The position numbers and the translations under genes are program-made. Shown here piece after piece: positions 1 to 5,666 of a stretch of 5,666 nt of DNA; positions within the stretch are counted from its first letter, which is position 1, and the number at the start of each line of letters is the position of its first letter. This DNA is from Gammaproteobacteria bacterium. Lineage in GTDB: Bacteria > Pseudomonadota > Gammaproteobacteria > Pseudomonadales > Pseudohongiellaceae. Under the pieces are notes generated by a model, which was not told where the DNA came from, did no database searches, and saw nothing but the letters and a program-made list of their open reading frames with translations. The DNA is taken from the NCBI GenBank assembly GCA_002714195.1, contig PAWK01000063.1, forward strand, positions 4,067 to 9,732, in the 5' to 3' direction.

Positions 1-32
1 GCAGCAAGGAAGGTAAAATTTTCTAAGTACAT
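1..32 (-). CDS. Start of a downstream gene, cut by left edge (11 codons)
   Basis: An ATG at 32-30 overlaps the TAA of the preceding gene as TAATG, a classic translational-coupling arrangement. The frame then reads MYLENFTFLA plus two bases (GC, alanine whatever the third base) with no stop before the window edge. An AGGG occurs about 11 bases upstream, within the preceding gene, at somewhat long spacing. Too little is visible to assign a family. The case rests on position, strand and the overlap with the previous stop, so it could be a chance open frame. Confidence 0.45.
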   Translation of the reverse strand, partial: MYLENFTFLA

Positions 33-610
33 TAGACTGATATCCCTAGTTTAGAAGCAAGCTTGCTAACATGATTAAGCTCCATCCTTATTAGCCAAGC
101 AAGATTCTTTTTTTCTAGCCCACTCAGTTCATAAAAAACTGAAATCAAGGTATCGTTCACTTTTAACATTCCATTCAGATAATTAAGCTTGTTTTTAATT
201 TCATATGATCTAGAAAGTATTGATGCAAGTTGGAGATAGTTATTTAAGTTTTTGAAGTCACTATCATCACTTTTTTTGAATTCTGGCAGATAAAAATCGT
301 AAATTCTTTTTGAAACTTCAAATTTTTTTAATATCAGATCAATGTCAGAAAAAATGTCAGTGCTGCTTGAATGATTTTCAGATTGGAGTGAAGTATATAT
401 TTTTCCTAAAAAACTCGATGTTTGTATAAAACTTTCATTTCTTTCAATAACATTCTCTGAGAATGAAGGCTCCACTGCATCCTCAGTCTTGCCTATTATC
501 ATCTTTCTGTTTTCAAAGTATGAGTTCAAAAATTCATGCCCATTGTATTCAGCATAAAAATAGGTGTTAGGTGATATGATTTTATCTCCATCTGTATATA
601 AATAACTCAT
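32..610 (-). CDS. Hypothetical protein, 192 residues, in phosphoramidate operon
   Basis: I do not recognise this protein. It begins at ATG 610, only 3 bases after the TAG of the kinase gene, and its stop TAA shares its last base with an ATG for a further frame, so it is firmly embedded in the operon. A modest GGCGG sequence lies about 7 bases before the start. The N-terminal third is rich in Tyr, Phe and Asn and looks mixed (for example NTYFYAEYNGHEFLNSYF at about 15-32). From about residue 60 onward it looks mainly alpha-helical with Leu/Lys/Glu/Ser-rich stretches. No signal peptide, membrane segment, nucleotide-binding loop, metal-binding cluster or transferase motif is visible, so it is probably a soluble cytoplasmic protein. 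It could be an accessory or regulatory partner of the kinase, or a diverged enzyme of donor use; nothing in the sequence decides this. Confidence 0.75.
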   Translation of the reverse strand: MSYLYTDGDKIISPNTYFYAEYNGHEFLNSYFENRKMIIGKTEDAVEPSFSENVIERNESFIQTSSFLGKIYTSLQSENHSSSTDIFSDIDLILKKFEVSKRIYDFYLPEFKKSDDSDFKNLNNYLQLASILSRSYEIKNKLNYLNGMLKVNDTLISVFYELSGLEKKNLAWLIRMELNHVSKLASKLGISV

Positions 611-613
611 ACT

Positions 614-1240
614 CTAACCGCCTAAAGGCTTTATTAATTTTGAGACAATTGCTGCATAATCTATTGCATTTCTTGCCTCTGACAAACGAGATTTAAGATC
701 AGTGTTCTTATTTGCCAAATTCAAATCATGGTAGATCTCATCATATATGATGGTGGTGAGCTCTTTAGCTGTCTTATTTTGATCTGTTTTTAAGTGAATG
801 TTTGGCGCTTTTGGTATCGGGAATTCAATATCATAGCCTACGAAGTCAGATATCTCTCCTTTTCTTGCTGACTCATAAAGACCTTTGATATCCCTCCTTT
901 CTAATTCTGCCAAGGAAGCCTCAAGAAACACCTCATAGTAATTTGAGAAAATCTTTTTATTCTCCTTAAGAATATCTGGAAATATGCAAAGTATTGAGCA
1001 AATAACATCTTCTCCGCTTTGATCTAATGCTAATGATATTTCTTGTATGCGTTTTGCGTTCTGATACCTAGCTTCGAGTGAATACGACGTTTCTTTTTTA
1101 TTATTGCCATCAATCAATCTAACAATGTCACCATCAATAGGTATGGCATTCGAGTTTGTTTCTTTTGATATTTTCTTAAATAAAATGTCTGCAATGGTAG
1201 TCTTACCTACCCCTGACATACCTACTAACCAAATAACCAT
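614..1240 (-). CDS. Adenylylsulfate kinase-like P-loop kinase, probable cytidine diphosphoramidate kinase (Cj1415 type)
   Basis: A 208-residue protein with an APS kinase fold. The Walker A loop GMSGVGKTT is at 7-15, IDGDIVR at 35-41 matches the 'LDGDnvR' motif, and ARYQNAKRI at 57-65 matches the 'R..Ni.Ri' helix. EVFLEASLAELERRDIKGLYESARKGEI follows the CysC pattern around its 'R(D)pKGLY..AR.GeI' segment, at about 103-130. No sulfate-assimilation genes are nearby. Placement after the cytidylyltransferase supports the Cj1415 role: ATP-dependent phosphorylation of the 3'-hydroxyl of cytidine diphosphoramidate. The start chosen is the ATG at 1240. It sits 5 bases after AGGA and puts the P-loop near the N-terminus as in relatives. 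A TTG at 1291 would add 17 residues and overlap the previous gene by 44 bases, which is unlikely. Residues after about 175 form an extension beyond the kinase core. Genuine APS kinase is the alternative. Confidence 0.86.
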   Translation of the reverse strand: MVIWLVGMSGVGKTTIADILFKKISKETNSNAIPIDGDIVRLIDGNNKKETSYSLEARYQNAKRIQEISLALDQSGEDVICSILCIFPDILKENKKIFSNYYEVFLEASLAELERRDIKGLYESARKGEISDFVGYDIEFPIPKAPNIHLKTDQNKTAKELTTIIYDEIYHDLNLANKNTDLKSRLSEARNAIDYAAIVSKLIKPLGG

Positions 1241-1251
1241 TGCATTCCTAC
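1241..1251 (-). promoter_or_regulatory. Shine-Dalgarno for the APS kinase-like gene, overlapping upstream stop codon
   Basis: Read on the minus strand, the bases are GTAGGAATGCA followed by ATG at 1240. TAGGA contains both the TAG stop of the cytidylyltransferase (1250-1248) and an AGGA core 5 bases from the start. A ribosome finishing the first gene would sit on the binding site of the next, which suggests translational coupling. It is also the main reason to prefer 1240 as start over the upstream TTG. The ATG inside this stretch (1245-1243) is out of frame with the kinase. Confidence 0.7.
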
Positions 1252-2000
1252 GAAATCTTAAGCTGACCTGAATTATAAAGTTTATCTGCAATCTCTAAAT
1301 CGTTTGGAGTATCAATTTCAAACCAATCTGTGTTTATCTCAGCAGCAGAAATTTTGATTCCTTCTTTGATCATAAGACGAAAGAGCGCTGTCATATCAAG
1401 TGAATCTTGCTTATCTTGTAATTTACAAAGTATTTTTTTAATTTTCTCCATCCCAATGGGTGTAAGCTTGAATAGACCTGTATACTGACCCATTACTTTG
1501 TCAGTTGAATTTATTTCATTACCAATATCAAGGACAAAATTGTGATCTGATATTTCAAAAGATTCTGCATCTTCTTTGGGATCATCAAATCTCAATTGCC
1601 ATTGATTGAGCCAGTTTTTATCATAACCGAGTACGATATCTCCATCATGCTTTATGATATTTGTTAATGCATTTTTATGAAAAACGATATCTGAATATGA
1701 AACAATCGTATTGGAATCAATAAATGATGCTGCTCTCAATAATGATGAAACCATGTTGGTCTTTTGCCAATTCTCATTATTGAATTTAATCAAGTCATAT
1801 TCATCAAATTGTTCTTTGAGATATCCGGTCACTATCGCGATTTGATTTATAGAAACCTTATCAAAGCTTTCTAATTGCCAGTCAATCAGTCTCTTACCTC
1901 CAAGTTCAGTAAAACACTTTGGATGTTCTGATGTTAATTGATCCATTCTGCTTCCTCTCCCTGCTGCGAGGATTAAGCCTTTAATGTTACTCTCTTTCAT
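1248..2000 (-). CDS. Nucleotidyltransferase, probable CTP:phosphoglutamine cytidylyltransferase (Cj1416 type)
   Basis: A 250-residue protein with the nucleotidyl-transferase (GT-A-like Rossmann) fold. LILAAGRGSRM at 9-19 is the nucleotide-binding signature loop. HPKCF at 26-30 supplies the conserved lysine (Lys28), SYSDIVF at 101-107 the metal-binding aspartate (Asp104), and WFEIDTPNDLEIA at 226-238 the second metal aspartate (Asp230) typical of LicC/RfbA-type enzymes. Sequence alone would suggest a sugar-1-phosphate or phosphocholine cytidylyltransferase. The setting between a glutamine kinase-like gene, an amidotransferase and an APS-kinase-like gene points instead to Cj1416, which joins CTP and glutamine N-phosphate to form CDP-L-glutamine and PPi. 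The ATG at 2000 is preceded by an in-frame TAG at 2019-2021, so there is little room for a longer start. AGGA occurs about 16 bases upstream, too far for an ideal ribosome binding site. Its TAG stop at 1250-1248 forms part of the next gene's Shine-Dalgarno. Confidence 0.87.
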   Translation of the reverse strand: MKESNIKGLILAAGRGSRMDQLTSEHPKCFTELGGKRLIDWQLESFDKVSINQIAIVTGYLKEQFDEYDLIKFNNENWQKTNMVSSLLRAASFIDSNTIVSYSDIVFHKNALTNIIKHDGDIVLGYDKNWLNQWQLRFDDPKEDAESFEISDHNFVLDIGNEINSTDKVMGQYTGLFKLTPIGMEKIKKILCKLQDKQDSLDMTALFRLMIKEGIKISAAEINTDWFEIDTPNDLEIADKLYNSGQLKIS

Positions 2001-2047
2001 ATTCTTGAATTTTATTTCCTATGGATCCTATTAGTAGCAATCTTTAT

Positions 2048-2701
2048 TCATTTCTTATTGATTTTATTAATGATGCTGTCAATTAAAATCTTATTTTCCA
2101 ATTGGCAGTTGTTTGATCGTTCTGGATGCCATTGGATGCCCATTATGGGTAATTCTTCGTGAAAAAATCCCTCAACAACTGATCTCTCAGAAATTGCAAA
2201 TGCCTTTAATGAAGGTGAAAGGCCATCGATCAATACTCCATGATTATGATAGCTATTGACCTTAATAATCTTTTTTTCGAGCATTTGAACATATCTTTTA
2301 TTCACAATTTCTACTTCATGCTCAATACTCACATGTTTCTGTTTAGTAGTTTCCTCTATATTTGAATTAAGCCTTCCCCCAAAATATTCATTAATTATCT
2401 GAAATCCTCTGCAAAAACCTATGATTGGAATTGAATTATTCACTGCATACTCAATGGCATGTCGCTCTAATTTATCTCTTCTGCTAAACTCTCCTAAATC
2501 GTTTCCATTGCTGAGTATTAAGAGATCTAAATTAAGATTCTCAAACCAATCATCATCAAGAATTCTGAAGTTTGGAATCGGAATTAAAAAAGCTTTAGGA
2601 AAGTTTTTAGTAAAATAATCAATCCAGTCATGGCTGAGTTCATCTCTAAGCTCACCGTGATTAGGCTCTTTGATTATCCTTTGTGTAATACCAATTTGCA
2701 T
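2048..2701 (-). CDS. Class I glutamine amidotransferase-type hydrolase, probable gamma-glutamyl-CDP-amidate hydrolase (Cj1417 type)
   Basis: A 217-residue single-domain protein of the class I glutamine amidotransferase / gamma-glutamyl hydrolase fold (PuuD-like). The nucleophile elbow PIIGFCRGFQ puts the catalytic cysteine at Cys97, and GIQWHPERS gives His192 and Glu194, so the triad is intact. SNGNDLG at 64-70 corresponds to the glycine-rich oxyanion loop, and VNSYHNHG at 148-155 to the conserved substrate-side histidines of the family. No synthetase domain is fused or adjacent, which argues for a stand-alone hydrolase. By analogy with Cj1417 it would cleave the gamma-glutamyl amide of CDP-L-glutamine, releasing glutamate and cytidine diphosphoramidate in the cytoplasm. 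The ATG lies 4 bases after the kinase stop, with a modest GGAA sequence upstream, suggesting coupled translation. It ends in TGA. Fold and catalytic residues are clear; the substrate is inferred from neighbours. A generic gamma-glutamyl-amine hydrolase is the alternative. Confidence 0.88.
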   Translation of the reverse strand: MQIGITQRIIKEPNHGELRDELSHDWIDYFTKNFPKAFLIPIPNFRILDDDWFENLNLDLLILSNGNDLGEFSRRDKLERHAIEYAVNNSIPIIGFCRGFQIINEYFGGRLNSNIEETTKQKHVSIEHEVEIVNKRYVQMLEKKIIKVNSYHNHGVLIDGLSPSLKAFAISERSVVEGFFHEELPIMGIQWHPERSNNCQLENKILIDSIINKINKK

Positions 2702-2705
2702 AGAT

Positions 2706-5114
2706 TTATTCCAATATTAACGCCGAAGAAATCGTTCTTTCGGAGCAATTAAGATTTATCTTATTAGATTTTTCTAACTTTAAAAAAATTTGTTCGCCAC
2801 AACCGATGGCTGCTGGCAAGCCAAATTCGGCACATCGAATTGCCATATGAGAATTTGCACCACCATATTTTGTGACCAAACCTTTGACATCTCTTGTGAA
2901 TATCCAATCAAATCCTGGGTCTGCATTCTCAATTAAAACTATTTTTCCATCTATGATTTCTGGATCAACGTCTTTGCCTGAAATCCTAACAGCATCATCA
3001 CTTATAATTTTATTTGTTATAAAATTTGGTTCGCCAATCAAAAGAGGGACGACAAACAAATCAGATACTTCTGAGATAAGACTTGGAAGCAATATTCTTT
3101 CAGTAATCTGGTAACTCTTCTTGCCATCTTTGATTGAATCATTAATTATTTTCATAAATTCGACATCGTCGCTCGTCTTGTTTTTTTTCAGTAGTTCAGA
3201 AAAATCAATAAATGATAATTCTTCTTTTGAAATATCATGATTTTTCCCCCACTCTTCAAGTAACTCTAAAATGTAATTTAGAGATTTAGTGAAGATAAAT
3301 TTTGAATACTCTCTTGCCTGAATAGATCTTCGAATATAATCAAATAGAAATTCAGGCCCAATAGTGAAGCCATACATATCCAATAATGAACTTATCTTTT
3401 TTTTCTGTTCTTTTGATAATTTAAATTTACTGATTTTCTCATCTAGTTTTTGTACATTCTTTTCTTTAATGATCAGATCATCCCTTGCTTTATAAGGAAT
3501 TGATAATATGTCATATGTTCCGGGTCTCAAGTGGCCATAGCTGTCAATAATCTCTTCTTTTTCCAGTTGGCCAAGAGAAAACTTATTCAAATCTTTAATA
3601 AATTCAGTAGCAACTGTTGGAATAGTTTTTTGAAACCTTTCTACGTCTTCAATTGAGAGAATCTCAAGTGAAACTATCGAGTCTAATAAAGACTTTGCTA
3701 TGAATCCATGTCTAGCTAAAACTGAAAACGGAATAGTGCCATATTTCATACAATCATTTGCCATTGACTCAATTGCATTGAGATAATCTTCATCTGGTCT
3801 CAACTGTGACCTTCTGGTCTCAAGAGTTTCTAACATTTTTAAATTTTCATCAATTGATGCCATGTCGCCTTCTATATGGCCTTTGGTTAACTGAAGAAAG
3901 CAATCGCCCAATATTTCCAATTCCTCCTCAGTTAGAAGCTCTGGATACCTATCTTTGAATTGGTCGAAAAAATTGAAATTAAAGGTCGTTGAAGCGACAT
4001 CGAACTCTACCTTATCATGCAAATGAGGTTCGCTCTGAAGCTTTGCAAGCCAGGCATTAACCAATTTATTTCCAATTGAGCTAGGTAGTCTTTTAGGAAG
4101 GTAACTAAAAAAGCTCAAGCGGACATCTATGAATGGCTGACCGGATAAGGATGCCATCAGAGACCTCCCTTCAGGATGACAGTAGCCCATTCGATCCCTT
4201 GCTATCCTCCAAGCACTGTTAGTTATGAGAAAATCATAAAGCGAATATGCCAGTTTTCTTGGAGCTGTTCCTATTATTTCAGCGGGATTCCAATCAGGCA
4301 TTCTTCCTAGGATTGCCCTATCACCGTAAGCATTATCTAGAGGCTTAAGCAGATCTTCGACTTGATCTTTCATTTCATCTAGGGAATGGTTGATTCTTGA
4401 ATCAATATCATCAATCCAATTCTTTTGGGTAGTGATTCTTCTGACCTGCAACAGGTTCACCTCATGGCTCAGATTATCAATGGCAAATTCAATATCCAAC
4501 ATATCGCTTGAAACAATGAATTCAATTTCCTTTACTGCTTCTATAAGGCTGAGAAATCTTTCAGACTTTAGACTTGTAAAACCATAATCTCTGTGAATAT
4601 ATAACGTCCTATTACTATAGCCAGTGCCCGAGGAGACTGTGTCTGTTCTACCTGTCTCATCATCATAGTTAATAACGTAATATGGTGCTCCTGAATTCAT
4701 GTCCTTAGTAAATAGAACACCGCTCATAGACACGTCAAGCGCCATTTCTTGTATCAGGACTTGGTCTTCCATGGAGGCAATGTTTTCAAACTTGCTATAA
4801 CTTTCAATTACATCATTAACTGAGGTGATAATTTCTTCTTCATTCGATGAGGAAACATTTGCTACAGAAAGATACTCGCCTGCCATAGCAGTATCTGAGG
4901 AGTCTTCATTAGCAGCCGAAGATCTTATAATTAACATTCTGTTCTCAAAACTTAGCTGCAATTCCTCAAGTAGTTTCTCTCGATTGACATGCCATTCCTT
5001 GACTGTAAAATAAAAGAACTTAGGAATGGTGCATTTATTCAAGTGGCTTTCTAGCCTATACAAAGTCTCAGCCTTGGTACCAAAGGTAAATTTTTTATTA
5101 GTAATATCAGTCAT
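2706..5114 (-). CDS. L-glutamine kinase-like phosphotransferase (PEP synthase-like, Cj1418 type)
   Basis: An 802-residue protein. Residues about 8-230 form a PEP/pyruvate-type ATP-binding (ATP-grasp-like) domain: GTKAETL at 12-18, IIRSSAANEDS at 62-72, MAGEY at 77-81, LIQEM at 120-124, SGVLFTKD at 131-138, DIEFAID at 207-213 and LLQVRRIT at 221-228. Residues about 709-795 form the swivelling phosphohistidine domain, with YGGANSHMAIRC placing the likely phosphorylated histidine at His756. Between them lies a long, mostly helical section with a PDWNPAEIIG motif at 273-282. There is no C-terminal PEP-binding TIM barrel, so it is not a true PEP synthase or pyruvate phosphate dikinase. This layout fits C. 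jejuni Cj1418, which converts ATP, L-glutamine and water to glutamine N-phosphate, AMP and Pi. Gene order with the next three genes supports this. The start is an ATG close before the first motif; its Shine-Dalgarno is poor. The alternative is another phosphotransferase such as a rifampicin phosphotransferase relative. Confidence 0.85.
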   Translation of the reverse strand: MTDITNKKFTFGTKAETLYRLESHLNKCTIPKFFYFTVKEWHVNREKLLEELQLSFENRMLIIRSSAANEDSSDTAMAGEYLSVANVSSSNEEEIITSVNDVIESYSKFENIASMEDQVLIQEMALDVSMSGVLFTKDMNSGAPYYVINYDDETGRTDTVSSGTGYSNRTLYIHRDYGFTSLKSERFLSLIEAVKEIEFIVSSDMLDIEFAIDNLSHEVNLLQVRRITTQKNWIDDIDSRINHSLDEMKDQVEDLLKPLDNAYGDRAILGRMPDWNPAEIIGTAPRKLAYSLYDFLITNSAWRIARDRMGYCHPEGRSLMASLSGQPFIDVRLSFFSYLPKRLPSSIGNKLVNAWLAKLQSEPHLHDKVEFDVASTTFNFNFFDQFKDRYPELLTEEELEILGDCFLQLTKGHIEGDMASIDENLKMLETLETRRSQLRPDEDYLNAIESMANDCMKYGTIPFSVLARHGFIAKSLLDSIVSLEILSIEDVERFQKTIPTVATEFIKDLNKFSLGQLEKEEIIDSYGHLRPGTYDILSIPYKARDDLIIKEKNVQKLDEKISKFKLSKEQKKKISSLLDMYGFTIGPEFLFDYIRRSIQAREYSKFIFTKSLNYILELLEEWGKNHDISKEELSFIDFSELLKKNKTSDDVEFMKIINDSIKDGKKSYQITERILLPSLISEVSDLFVVPLLIGEPNFITNKIISDDAVRISGKDVDPEIIDGKIVLIENADPGFDWIFTRDVKGLVTKYGGANSHMAIRCAEFGLPAAIGCGEQIFLKLEKSNKINLNCSERTISSALILE

Positions 5115-5175
5115 AGAAGAAATTTTTAATCAGCACCTAATATCAGATTTTCGAGCTATATTATCGGATTTGTGA

Positions 5176-5666
5176 TTAAAGATACCCTAATTTTTTTAAC
5201 TCTTTTTTGATTCGAGGCGAAGTCATCATTGATGCGGCTGTCGAACCAATATTTATTGGATACTTATCGATATCAAAGTTTTCATAAATTGACTTATAGT
5301 AATTAATCATTGTTTGATGCAATTCTCTTGCTTCAGGTTGATTGGAATCAATTAGATTATTCTCATCTATTTCCTTCTTGTTTCTATCAAACAATAACTG
5401 CTTTCCATCTGATCTCCATATATATTTATACTTCTGATTAACAATTCCTCGATAAAACATAGAAAATTTTTCGATTACTTTTGGATAGTGACTTAATCTT
5501 CCTGGAAGAACAATTGGTGGTGAATCAATGACAAGAAACCTCTCTTCATCATTTTGCAATATAGACTGACCATCAATATCAATATCTTCGACTGAATCAG
5601 CGATATTAAGTAAGTCCATAATGGTCGGAAATAAGTCTACATGTGTTGTTAACTTACTAATTTCAA
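5176..5666 (-). CDS. Sulfatase / alkaline phosphatase superfamily protein, C-terminal fragment (5' end beyond right edge)
   Basis: About 162 residues of the C-terminal end are visible. An ATG exists at 5619, but the frame stays open to the window edge, and the codons before it read EISKLTTHVDLFPTI, running straight into MDLLNIAD. This 'xxHVDLxPTxxDLxxI' stretch is the usual late-domain signature of sulfatases, so 5619 is an internal methionine and the gene begins outside the window. Further on, the FYRGIVNQKYKYIWRSDG segment followed by LFD matches the typical sulfatase C-terminal strand ('R.g.yKYI...dg...LYDL'), and ENNLID fits the following 'E.nNLA' motif. The catalytic formylglycine Cys/Ser region and the metal ligands are off-window, so substrate and even hydrolase versus transferase activity cannot be read. 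It ends in TAA, 61 bases before the glutamine kinase-like gene on the same strand. Family assignment is fairly secure; a role in the same glycan pathway is inference. Confidence 0.85.
   Translation of the reverse strand, partial: EISKLTTHVDLFPTIMDLLNIADSVEDIDIDGQSILQNDEERFLVIDSPPIVLPGRLSHYPKVIEKFSMFYRGIVNQKYKYIWRSDGKQLLFDRNKKEIDENNLIDSNQPEARELHQTMINYYKSIYENFDIDKYPINIGSTAASMMTSPRIKKELKKLGYL

Noticed and set aside
614..1240. Sulfate assimilation (CysC) role for the APS-kinase-like gene
   Set aside because: The fold matches, but no ATP sulfurylase or PAPS reductase gene is nearby, and the gene order matches the phosphoramidate cassette instead.
2001..2047. Gap of 47 bases between the amidotransferase and cytidylyltransferase genes, with ATAGGA occurring twice
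   Set aside because: Looked at as a regulatory site or hairpin, but the two copies are only short AG-rich matches, the nearer one is about 16 bases from the ATG, and no stem-loop or T-run is visible.
2421..2618. Plus-strand open frame of 65 codons
   Set aside because: It lies wholly inside and opposite the amidotransferase gene, which has an intact catalytic triad; the translated product has no recognisable motif.
2872..3114. Plus-strand open frame of 80 codons, and similar ones at 4390-4587 and 4825-5013
   Set aside because: All are antisense to the 802-residue kinase gene, lack family features and look like reverse-frame shadows.
5115..5175. Possible promoter in the gap before the kinase gene (GATAAT at 5165-5160 on the minus strand)
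   Set aside because: The -10-like hexamer has no TTGACA-like partner at 16-18 bases, and such hexamers are common by chance in AT-rich DNA. No terminator hairpin is visible in the gap either, so an internal promoter cannot be supported.
5176..5619. Complete 147-residue gene starting at ATG 5619
   Set aside because: The frame is open upstream to the window edge and carries sulfatase-like sequence (HVDLFPT) before that ATG, so this is an internal methionine of a larger gene.

Overview
The window is an AT-rich stretch (roughly one third G+C by eye) of a bacterial genome. It is packed with genes that all read on the minus strand, from position 5666 down to 1, with gaps of 3 to 61 bases. This looks like one operon or the core of one. 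There are no RNA genes, insertion sequences, CRISPR arrays or clear terminators. The gene content points to a Gram-negative bacterium with a surface-polysaccharide (capsule or LPS) locus. AT richness alone does not identify the lineage.

In transcription order: (1) 5666-5176, the C-terminal part of a sulfatase / alkaline-phosphatase superfamily enzyme, cut by the window edge; (2) 5114-2706, an 802-residue PEP-synthase-like phosphotransferase with an N-terminal ATP-binding domain and a C-terminal phosphohistidine domain; (3) 2701-2048, a class I glutamine amidotransferase-type hydrolase; (4) 2000-1248, a sugar-nucleotide-pyrophosphorylase-like nucleotidyltransferase; (5) 1240-614, an adenylylsulfate-kinase-like P-loop kinase; (6) 610-32, an unrecognised 192-residue protein; (7) an ATG overlapping the stop of gene 6, opening a reading frame that runs off the left edge.

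Genes 2-5 match, in both family and order, Cj1418-Cj1417-Cj1416-Cj1415 of the Campylobacter jejuni capsule locus, which make the activated phosphoramidate donor. By that analogy, gene 2 phosphorylates the amide nitrogen of L-glutamine. Gene 4 transfers CMP from CTP to give a CDP-glutamine adduct. Gene 3 hydrolyses this to glutamate plus cytidine diphosphoramidate (CDP-NH2). Gene 5 phosphorylates the 3'-hydroxyl of the nucleotide. The product would serve to attach a P-N-linked phosphoramidate group to a surface glycan. The methyltransferases and phosphoramidate transferases that accompany these genes in Campylobacter are not seen here. The unknown protein of gene 6, the frame beginning at 32 and the upstream sulfatase-like enzyme are therefore the interesting unassigned parts. 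The pathway assignment is inference from family membership and gene order; no similarity search was possible.
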